From Bacteroidaceae bacterium HV4-6-C5C (GTDB lineage Bacteria > Bacteroidota > Bacteroidia > Bacteroidales > Bacteroidaceae): 64,000 nt of DNA. The translations under genes and the position numbers were made by a program. Positions 18,336 through 25,969 of this stretch are shown piece by piece; position 1 is the stretch's first letter; every line of letters begins with the position of its first letter. The stretch covers positions 62,001 through 126,000 of the forward strand of contig VOIU01000003.1 in the NCBI GenBank assembly GCA_007896885.1, in the 5' to 3' direction. The notes below the pieces were generated by a model. It ran no database searches and was not told where the DNA came from. It was given only the letters and a program-made list of their open reading frames with translations.

Positions 18336-19271
18336 ATGAAACATTATCTTGTATTTTTTATTTTACTTATAACTGTTTGTTGTTCATCCAACAACAGTCA
18401 TGACAAAGACAAAGGACAAAGCAAAACAGTTCAAAATCCTACAAAATTGTTTAAGCTTCCGGTAATACCGTCAACCCTTCAAACTCCCGAAGCGCGTGGT
18501 AACTATCTATCGGAGCATTATTGGGATAACTTTAACTTTGCAGATACCAGTTCTATTCACCGACCGGAAATCGGAGAGCAGGCATGGGTGGATTATATCG
18601 ATTTTCTTAAAACCGCACCTGTGCCTACTGCACAAAAATCAATATCCAAGTTCTTTAAAAAAGCGGAGGCAAATAAAAAAGTCTATGACTATTTCACGAA
18701 AATGGCTGATAAGTATCTTTACGATCCCAATTCACCCATGCGGAATGAAGAATTATACATTTCTGTTTTAGATGCAATGTTAAATTCACCGTTGTTAAGT
18801 GATATTGAAAAGATCAGACCGCAAGAGCGCCGGAAAATGGCGGAAAAAAACAGGATAGGTAAACCGGCGACTAATTTCCGTTATACCTTAACTTCAGGTA
18901 AAAATAAAGCACTTTATGAGATTAAATCGGAGTATACTATATTATTCATCAATAATCCCGGTTGTCATGCCTGTGAAGAGACTATTGAAGCTTTAAAAGG
19001 TTCAGCTGTTATTACCCGGAATATTAATATGGGAAAACTCATCATCCTTTCAGTCTACCCGGACGAAGATCTTGCAGAATGGCAAAGACATTTGGACGCT
19101 TTCCCCAAAGAATGGATATGTGGCTATGATAAAAAACTCTCCATTCGAAATAAGAATTTATATGATTTGAAAGCAATACCTACGCTGTATCTGTTAGATC
19201 AAAATAAAACAGTATTATTGAAAGATGCTACTGTGAACGAAATAGAAATGGTTTTAGCACAAGGGCATTAA
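18336..19271 (+). CDS. Thioredoxin-like lipoprotein, DUF5106-type
   Basis: I start at the ATG 18336 (MKHYLVFFILLITVCCSS, 311 residues); a longer frame begins at 18270 but adds 22 residues before an evident signal sequence. The two cysteines at 15-16 after the hydrophobic stretch suggest a lipoprotein, though the lipobox is loose. Residues about 45-160 are helical and resemble the DUF5106 region of Bacteroides periplasmic proteins; from about 180 a thioredoxin fold follows with the redox pair C210-H-A-C213 (NNPGCHACEE) and a cis-Pro region AIPTLYLLD. Likely a periplasmic or surface disulphide or redox protein. Stands alone between the cassette and the glycosidase-like gene. Confidence 0.75.
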   Translation: MKHYLVFFILLITVCCSSNNSHDKDKGQSKTVQNPTKLFKLPVIPSTLQTPEARGNYLSEHYWDNFNFADTSSIHRPEIGEQAWVDYIDFLKTAPVPTAQKSISKFFKKAEANKKVYDYFTKMADKYLYDPNSPMRNEELYISVLDAMLNSPLLSDIEKIRPQERRKMAEKNRIGKPATNFRYTLTSGKNKALYEIKSEYTILFINNPGCHACEETIEALKGSAVITRNINMGKLIILSVYPDEDLAEWQRHLDAFPKEWICGYDKKLSIRNKNLYDLKAIPTLYLLDQNKTVLLKDATVNEIEMVLAQGH

Positions 19272-19481
19272 TGACTCAGCTTTGTGGTAGTAATTATTTG
19301 CTTGCGAGTAAAGAATATATGGTAAAGTAGGAAAACTCCGAATGAAAAACGTATTTTTGTCTCGACCTGAGTGTAAGGTCTTTATTATGGCGTAGCAGGT
19401 AAATATTAGGATATTTTATTTGACTGCTTTTGCCTTATAGAGTGAGCTTAACTTGATCTAATAACACAAAAATACAGATAT

Positions 19482-21662
19482 ATGAAGTGTAACTATTTAA
19501 TGACCGGTCTGTTGCTTCTTGGGGTGGCGGCTTTTGTCCATGCGCAGCACACAGATGGGGTGAAAACCACTTTCCAAACTTCACGGGAGTGGAGGCCTAC
19601 CATTGACAATCGCGCGGAAGCGGTAATGGTATATGGTGTGGGAGGTAATCCTTCGGATAAATCAAAGAGAGCTTCTTTTGAAGAACGGGTTGAATCTTGG
19701 AAAGAGAAAGGATATATCGTTCATTTTATGACGGGTATCGCTTGGGGCGAATATCAGGATTACTTTACGGGTAAGTGGGATGGCAAGTGGCATTTGGATG
19801 AAGGCCAGGTCACTCAAAAAGGTGATACGATCTGGCATGGACGCATGGTGCCTTACATTGTTCCGTCGGAAAACTTTTTGAATTATCTGAAAGAAAAGCA
19901 TATTAAGAGAGTGATTGATGCAGGCGTTCATAGCATTTTTATGGAAGAGCCTGAATTTTGGGCAAGAGCCGGATATAGCGAAGCATTTAAGAAAGAATGG
20001 GAGAAATATTATGGCTTTCCGTGGCGACCTCAACATGAATCTCCCGAGAATACTTATTTGTCGAGTAAACTGAAATATCATTTATATTACAATGCTTTAA
20101 AGGAGATTTTCACTTTTGCTAAAGAGTATGGCAAGACAAAAGGAGTGGATGTGAAATGTTATGTTCCGACACATTCTTTAGTGAATTATTCTCAGTGGAT
20201 GATTGTCAGCCCTGAAGCAAGTTTGGCGTCGCTACCTTGTGTCGACGGATACATCGCGCAAGTATGGACCGGAACCTCGCGTGAACCCAATTACTATAAT
20301 GGGAAGATGCAGGAAAGAGTTTTTGAAACGGCTTATTTGGAATATGGCTCTATGGAATCGATGACAGCGCCTACGGGAAGAAAGATGTTCTTCTTGACTG
20401 ATCCGATAGAAGACTGGCCTCGCGACTGGAGTGATTATAAGAAGAATTATGAGGCTACTTTCACGGCTCAGTTGCTTTATCCAAATATAGCCAATTATGA
20501 AGTAATGCCATGGCCCGAAAGAATATATGAAGGACTATACCGCACCAGTGCCAATAGTAATCAGAAAGAGCGTATTCCACGTTTTTACTCTACGCAGATG
20601 CAGGTGATGATTAATGCGCTGGGTAAAATGCCTTTATCGAATAATAAACTGACGGGTAGCAGTGGAGTCAGCGTATTAATGGCGAACTCATTAATGTTTC
20701 AGCGGTTTCCTGTTCATAAAGGATATGACGATCCCCAATTGTCCAATTTCTATGGTCAGGCTTTACCTCTTCTGAAAAAAGGAGTGCCTGTTAAGACGGT
20801 TCATATCGAAAACTTGGAGTATAAGGAATCATTGGCTGATACCAAAGTATTGCTGATGTCTTATTCAAATATGAAGCCACTGGCTGCAAAGGCTCACCAA
20901 TATATGGCTGAATGGGTGAAAAAAGGTGGGGTGCTGATTTTTAGTGGAACCGATAAAGATCCTTTCCAGACTGTCAGAGAATGGTGGAATACCGAAGGTA
21001 ACAACTATGAAACGCCATCTGCCCATTTATTTCAACTGATGGGACTTTCCGGCACACCTCAGGAAGGGGAATATAAATACGGTAAAGGTACTATATATAT
21101 TGTACGCACCGATCCTAAAGATTATGTGCTAAAAGAAGGGGGTGACCAGATGTTTGTAGGTTTGGTAAAACGTATGTACGAGCAAAATGCTAAAGCCGGT
21201 AAGCTGGTGTTTAAAAACAATTTCTATTTGCAAAGAGGCGTATACGATTTAGCTGCGGTTCTGAAAGAAAGCGTGAGTAAAACCCCGTATGAAGTGAAAG
21301 GTTGCTTAATTGATTTGTTTGATCCCAAGCTACCTGTATACGATTCAAAAAAGGTCGATCCGGGAGAACAAGCATTATTGTTAAATGTGGAACGTGTGAA
21401 AAATAAGAGCCAGGCTCAGGTATTGGCATCGGCCAGTAAAGAATATAATGAACAAAGAGCTAAAAATAGTTATAGCTATGTAGCTAAGAGTCCGGCTGAA
21501 ACAACTAATATTTCAAGAGTCCTTCTTCCTGAATGCCCGAAGAGTGTCAAGATTAACGGGCAGGAAACTTTCAGTGTTGAGAACTGGAATGTGCGGAGTC
21601 ACACTTACTTGATAGAATTTGAAAACTCTCCGGAAGGAATTTCCGTAGAGTTTCACTGGTAA
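19482..21662 (+). CDS. Secreted glycoside-hydrolase-like protein of unassigned family
   Basis: 726 residues with a signal peptide ending in VHAQ (residue 22). I do not recognise a named family. The layout suggests three parts: about 35-370 a TIM-barrel-like region with FMEEPEFW (E155, E156, E158 as candidate acids) and VWTGTSREP, TDPIEDWPRDW; about 385-560 a Rossmann/glutamine-amidotransferase-like region (VLLMSYSNMKPL, WVKKGGVLIFSGTD) like the trimerisation domain of GH42-type enzymes; and a C-terminal beta domain of about 100 residues. It ends face to face with a GH92-family gene and shares a terminator with it, so a role in host- or yeast-type glycan breakdown is possible but inferred only from position. 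Confidence 0.6.
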   Translation: MKCNYLMTGLLLLGVAAFVHAQHTDGVKTTFQTSREWRPTIDNRAEAVMVYGVGGNPSDKSKRASFEERVESWKEKGYIVHFMTGIAWGEYQDYFTGKWDGKWHLDEGQVTQKGDTIWHGRMVPYIVPSENFLNYLKEKHIKRVIDAGVHSIFMEEPEFWARAGYSEAFKKEWEKYYGFPWRPQHESPENTYLSSKLKYHLYYNALKEIFTFAKEYGKTKGVDVKCYVPTHSLVNYSQWMIVSPEASLASLPCVDGYIAQVWTGTSREPNYYNGKMQERVFETAYLEYGSMESMTAPTGRKMFFLTDPIEDWPRDWSDYKKNYEATFTAQLLYPNIANYEVMPWPERIYEGLYRTSANSNQKERIPRFYSTQMQVMINALGKMPLSNNKLTGSSGVSVLMANSLMFQRFPVHKGYDDPQLSNFYGQALPLLKKGVPVKTVHIENLEYKESLADTKVLLMSYSNMKPLAAKAHQYMAEWVKKGGVLIFSGTDKDPFQTVREWWNTEGNNYETPSAHLFQLMGLSGTPQEGEYKYGKGTIYIVRTDPKDYVLKEGGDQMFVGLVKRMYEQNAKAGKLVFKNNFYLQRGVYDLAAVLKESVSKTPYEVKGCLIDLFDPKLPVYDSKKVDPGEQALLLNVERVKNKSQAQVLASASKEYNEQRAKNSYSYVAKSPAETTNISRVLLPECPKSVKINGQETFSVENWNVRSHTYLIEFENSPEGISVEFHW

Positions 21663-21667
21663 AAGTT

Positions 21668-21696
21668 AAAACATGGGGCTATTTGCCCCATGTTTT
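21668..21696. terminator. Bidirectional terminator between convergent glycosidase genes
   Basis: Twelve-base-pair perfect stem AAAACATGGGGC / GCCCCATGTTTT around a TATTT loop, with A-run on one side and T-run on the other, so it works on both strands. It begins 6 bases after the plus-strand gene and overlaps the GH92 stop codon (21679-21681). Confidence 0.85.
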
Positions 21697-24426
21697 GTTA
21701 GGTATATCACCGAGCCATAATTCCAGTTTTCCGCCATTGGCAAAAGCAGAATGGGGTAATTGATAAGAATTATACGGATTTCCGTTCAGTGCAGCTTTCT
21801 GAATGTAGCAATTCTCTTTGGAATTGTTGTATGTCACGATTTTAAAGGTTTTTCCTTTATAATAATTGTTGTCCAAATGAATAGTCACTTCATCGAAAAG
21901 GGGAGAAGTGATGTCATAACAGGGAAGGCTCGAAGAACCACCGTCCAGACTGAATAATCCAAGAGCCATTAAAGCGCTGACACCTCCCATCTGTCCCTGA
22001 TCTTCATCATTTTCGGTATAGCCTCTTTCGGGAGTGATATAACTATAAGTTTGATCGTATACGCGACGTACCCAATATTGTGTTAGCCAAGGTTTACCTA
22101 CATGGGCAAATACGTGGGCCGAAGAACAACCGGGTTGGTTGGCATAGCTGATACGTCCGAATAAGAAGTTTTTTCCGGTCGATTGTTCGAAAGCATAATT
22201 AAGTTTAGATGCCAGGCTATCGCTTCCACCCATCATTTGAGCTAATTTCGGGATGTCATGTGACAATCCGAATGTGGCTTGCCAAGCATTGGCTTGCACA
22301 AATCCTTCTTCGGACATTGGGTTGGTATGCAACCACTCACCATTTGCCTTTTTTGGCATTATTAATCCTATACCCGGGTGGAAAGAAGCCGGCCATCCGG
22401 TGGCTCGTTTGGTATAATATTTTTCATCTTTATACTTTTTCAAAGTCTTGGCCATCTGTCCCAAAGTCCAGTCTTCAAAACTCCATTGTATGGTAAGTCC
22501 TGCTTCATTAGGACAATAACCGTGCTTGATGTAGAAATCCAGCTCATCATTCATATCGAAAGCTTGCATACCTCCTTTTTCATGGTTTCTTTTCATAGCC
22601 TTATATCCTTCGGCGGGTTGCCACTTTTTATATAGTCCCCGTTGAAAGGCACTTGTGATAAGCGGAGTGGCAGGGCATCCTGTCATGATATAGGTATAAG
22701 AACCTAAGGAAGGTCCGCGAGGCAATAATCCTCCATTTTTGTCATATTGGAGAAAGGAAGCTGAAAACTCATCGAGTACAGCAGGATAAGCTAGTCCCCA
22801 AAGTATGTTCAAATTCCATTGAGTCAGCCATAAGGCATCGGAGTTGTACATGTGGAACTTTACATTACCTTTTGAGTCTTTAGGAAGCATCCGGGCTTGG
22901 TAGCGTGGACCTATTGTATGGATACGGGTCTTCGTCCCAATACGCTTGCCTCCTGTCAGATAATCGGGATAGGCACCGTTATAATCGTCTATCTTGTGAC
23001 GGCCCAGTAGTACATGCCATAAGTCTGTATAGAATTTAATTCGTTGTTGGGGGCTACCGCCTTTTACCTCAATTTTGCCTAACCAATCGTTCCAAGTATC
23101 GAATGTATTCTTTTTTACTTCGTCGAAACTCCATTGAGCACATTCCTTATCGATATTTTCACGCGCATTGTCCACACTTACAAAAGAAACTGAAGTCTTC
23201 ATCAATAATTGTCCGCCGGCCTCCATTTGTCCGAAGTCGGCTTCCATTCCTGCTGTTAGTGATTGCTTGAAAGAAGAACCGGGTATTTCGATCAAGTCAG
23301 GAGAACCTTGCATCTGCTTAATGTTATGCTCTTTTTTGTTTCCAAGCCAGCTGTTTAAATTCTGGAAAGGATGGTTGAAGCGTACCACAAAATAGACTCT
23401 TCCCACGTCTACTCCTCCCCATACACGCCCTGCTGTATCAAAATAGCCTGCTATTTCAGTGTCATTTACTTTATATGCGTGTGCATTAATCATCGTAGAA
23501 GTAGAGATATGCCCTCCCAGGCCTAGCAAAACTTTGGCTGATGTGTCATGAGAATAAGTCAAACGATAAAACCCTACTCTTTCTGTTACTGTTTGTTCTA
23601 CCCAAAGCTGATATCTGTCCAGATAGAGGCGATGATAGCCCGATTGTACTATCTCTCCATCGTGTGAGAACGGAGAACTCCAACCTTTTTCGCCATCTCC
23701 CGTTTCAACTTCTCCACTTACCGGCATCACGTTCAGACCCGAAATCATCCAGTCGTGTATCTGTGGAAAACCCAAGATGCGGGTTGAATTGTAATTATAT
23801 CCACCACCGCCCTGGTTAATATTCCGGGTTAGAGGAGCGGCGCTAATCATGCCGAAAGGCAGGCTACCGGTCACAAAGAAGAAGTAGCGGCCCTTAGCTG
23901 TCTCTATGTAAGGGTTCACCCACGAAACATAATTTTGATATGACTCAGGTGAAGGATAAACCTCTACTTCGGATAATCCCAGATTGGTACCTTCTCCATC
24001 AGTTGCTTGAAAACGAATCCAGTGGACTTTTTTCGGGGCAAATTCAACCACCTTGGGGGCGCCGTTGTCTGCAATCTGATTGACGGTGATACTGCTACCA
24101 TCGCTAAAGATCAGTGTACCGGCTGCTGTATGGCTTTCCTCGCTAACTCTATCGTATAGAATAACTTTATTTACGTATACCGCGCTATCCCAGTCCAATT
24201 GGAACCATGGGAATGGACGGACTCTTCCGCGTGTGTCGAGCTGGCTGTTAGAGCGCCATTCACTTTTGTTTAAAACTCGGGATACGCCGTCAATAAGATG
24301 CGCTACCTCGTATTCCGGGGAGATTGCCGACGAACAGGTAACTTTGGCACACGGAGCAATGTTTTGCGGCGTGGCAAAGGCTGTTAGGGGAGAGAGTAAT
24401 AGAAGGAAAAGCAATAGTGGTTTCAT
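21679..24426 (-). CDS. GH92-family alpha-mannosidase-like enzyme
   Basis: Exported exo-glycosidase, 915 residues; the family removes mannose from alpha-mannans and N-glycans with calcium. Signal peptide ends near TAFA (residue 18). About 20-160 is a discoidin/F5-8C-like domain (HLIDGVSR ... GLSEVEVYP), followed by the family's N-terminal beta domain (WVNPYIETAKGRYFFFVTGSLPFG) and the helical barrel. The usual GH92 motif GG-N-(D/E)-D-x-G-Q-M-S-A appears in a variant form, ENDEDQGQMGGVSA, near residue 807. This deviation and the lack of other mannan genes nearby leave the linkage specificity open. Confidence 0.85.
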   Translation of the reverse strand: MKPLLLFLLLLSPLTAFATPQNIAPCAKVTCSSAISPEYEVAHLIDGVSRVLNKSEWRSNSQLDTRGRVRPFPWFQLDWDSAVYVNKVILYDRVSEESHTAAGTLIFSDGSSITVNQIADNGAPKVVEFAPKKVHWIRFQATDGEGTNLGLSEVEVYPSPESYQNYVSWVNPYIETAKGRYFFFVTGSLPFGMISAAPLTRNINQGGGGYNYNSTRILGFPQIHDWMISGLNVMPVSGEVETGDGEKGWSSPFSHDGEIVQSGYHRLYLDRYQLWVEQTVTERVGFYRLTYSHDTSAKVLLGLGGHISTSTMINAHAYKVNDTEIAGYFDTAGRVWGGVDVGRVYFVVRFNHPFQNLNSWLGNKKEHNIKQMQGSPDLIEIPGSSFKQSLTAGMEADFGQMEAGGQLLMKTSVSFVSVDNARENIDKECAQWSFDEVKKNTFDTWNDWLGKIEVKGGSPQQRIKFYTDLWHVLLGRHKIDDYNGAYPDYLTGGKRIGTKTRIHTIGPRYQARMLPKDSKGNVKFHMYNSDALWLTQWNLNILWGLAYPAVLDEFSASFLQYDKNGGLLPRGPSLGSYTYIMTGCPATPLITSAFQRGLYKKWQPAEGYKAMKRNHEKGGMQAFDMNDELDFYIKHGYCPNEAGLTIQWSFEDWTLGQMAKTLKKYKDEKYYTKRATGWPASFHPGIGLIMPKKANGEWLHTNPMSEEGFVQANAWQATFGLSHDIPKLAQMMGGSDSLASKLNYAFEQSTGKNFLFGRISYANQPGCSSAHVFAHVGKPWLTQYWVRRVYDQTYSYITPERGYTENDEDQGQMGGVSALMALGLFSLDGGSSSLPCYDITSPLFDEVTIHLDNNYYKGKTFKIVTYNNSKENCYIQKAALNGNPYNSYQLPHSAFANGGKLELWLGDIPNKTWGK

Positions 24427-24444
24427 CTTGATTTATTAATAAGA

Positions 24445-24714
24445 TTAATTATTTGCTATTTCGAGTGCAGGTATTGATGAAAAGTAGATGTTTCCCAAAC
24501 CTTTATTAAGGTGAAATTTGCGAAGTCCTTTCAATATGTAAAGGGTTGAGAGTATTTGTAGTTGGACATTATGCAAGTTTCCATGATGTGATAAACCTGT
24601 AATCTTTTTTGAGTACTTGTCTCTCCATACGTTGATAAAAATATTTACACTATTTTGCGTAAAGAGTGTGAATATTAGAATAAAGATTCTGGTTAAAGAA
24701 AATATCTTTTTCAT
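24445..24714 (-). CDS. Possible small exported protein upstream of the GH92 gene
   Basis: 89 codons from ATG 24712-24714, opening MKKIFSLTRIFILIFTLF, which looks like a signal or membrane segment; the remainder resembles nothing I know and has no cysteines or repeats. A minus-strand promoter box TACTTTTG sits at 24733-24740, which would put transcription start about a dozen bases before the ATG, and the stop is 18 bases from the GH92 start. Either a short co-transcribed gene or a roughly 290-base leader with a chance frame. Confidence 0.3.
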   Translation of the reverse strand: MKKIFSLTRIFILIFTLFTQNSVNIFINVWRDKYSKKITGLSHHGNLHNVQLQILSTLYILKGLRKFHLNKGLGNIYFSSIPALEIANN

Positions 24715-24893
24715 ATTACAAAAAGTCTTCTGCAAAAGTAATTAATAACAAGGATTTTGAAACAAGTCTTTTCTGTTTAATTTCCATTTATATAAAGCAT
24801 TGGGCAATGTAAGTTTTAAAAGAACTACTTTTAAAAACTTATATTACATTTCGATCTATTCTACGGCTTATTGCTATTGCAGTTAATATATTG

Positions 24894-24923
24894 TTGGGAA
24901 GTGAATGGATTTTGCTATATTCG
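24894..24923 (+). promoter_or_regulatory. Promoter of GSCFA-murF/alr
   Basis: TTG at 24894-24896, 19 bases, then TATATTCG at 24916-24923, one base off the Bacteroides consensus TAnnTTTG. Predicted start about 24930, leader of nearly 40 bases before ATG 24968. Confidence 0.5.
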
Positions 24924-24967
24924 CATGATATAAAATCATTCTGTATTATAGAAAATACAAGTTGCCT

Positions 24968-25969
24968 ATGAACCTGACTACTCCAGTGGAATTTCCCGTC
25001 GCCTTTTCCCGTATGACCCATGCTGATGAACTCTTGTTGATGGGCTCTTGTTTTGCAACGCACATCGGGCGCTTGCTTAATGATGCTAAATTCCGTTGTG
25101 ATGTAAATCCTTACGGAGTACTTTATAATCCGGCTTCCATTTCCACAGCTTTGCGTGAGATAATGGCAGGTAAGACATATAGCAAAGATGATTTGTTCTT
25201 CTATGGGGACTGCTGGCACAGTGCCATGCATCATGGAGATTTTTCTTCATCCGGCATTGAAGAAACTTTGTTCCGTATTAATGATCGTATAAACCAGGCA
25301 CACCAAAGAGTGGATTCGTTGCACTATTTGTTGATTACTTTTGGCACGGCATGGGTGTATGAACAGAAAGATAATGGCAATATTGCCAGCAACTGCCATA
25401 AACAACCCGAAACTTTGTTTACCCGCCGTAAACTTTCGGTAGAAGAGATTGTGGAAGATTATACTTCACTAATAGCCGAATTGAAACTGATAAATCCATC
25501 TTTAAAGCTTCTTTTCACGGTAAGTCCCATTCGTCATGTGCGTGATGGAATGCATCAAAACCAACTCAGCAAATCGACTTTATTGTTAGCTATAGATACC
25601 CTTCAAGAAAAATTTTCCGAGAATATCAGCTATTTTCCAGCTTATGAAATAGTTCTTGATGAACTGCGCGATTATCGCTTTTATGCCGAAGACATGGTAC
25701 ATCCGTCGAACTTTGCTGTAAAGTATGTTTGGGAGAAGTTTATAGAATATTGTATAGCAACCGAATCGTTAGAAATTATGAATGAAAGTGAGAATATACG
25801 TAAGGCCTTGCAACATAAACCTTTCCATCCGGAGTCGTTCCAGTATAAAAGTTTTTTAGGACAAATTGTGTTAAAAATAGATCGACTTAACAAAAAATAT
25901 CCGTACTTAGATTTTCAAAACGAGAGAGAAATATGTCTTATACGATTGAATCAATTTCCGAAAGGATAG
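24968..25969 (+). CDS. GSCFA-domain protein (SGNH-like hydrolase)
   Basis: 333 residues from ATG 24968; a TTG two codons earlier is not needed. The naming motif GSCFATHIG (residues 26-34) is present and corresponds to the Ser block of SGNH/GDSL esterases; TFGTAWVY and VSPIRHVRDG follow, and a DMVHPSNFAVKYVW segment near 240 supplies the candidate Asp-x-x-His pair. No signal peptide is seen, so probably cytoplasmic. In Bacteroidales this domain family is widespread but its substrate is not established to my knowledge. The last 37 bases overlap the start of the MurF-Alr gene, tying it to peptidoglycan precursor synthesis by expression at least. Confidence 0.85.
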   Translation: MNLTTPVEFPVAFSRMTHADELLLMGSCFATHIGRLLNDAKFRCDVNPYGVLYNPASISTALREIMAGKTYSKDDLFFYGDCWHSAMHHGDFSSSGIEETLFRINDRINQAHQRVDSLHYLLITFGTAWVYEQKDNGNIASNCHKQPETLFTRRKLSVEEIVEDYTSLIAELKLINPSLKLLFTVSPIRHVRDGMHQNQLSKSTLLLAIDTLQEKFSENISYFPAYEIVLDELRDYRFYAEDMVHPSNFAVKYVWEKFIEYCIATESLEIMNESENIRKALQHKPFHPESFQYKSFLGQIVLKIDRLNKKYPYLDFQNEREICLIRLNQFPKG

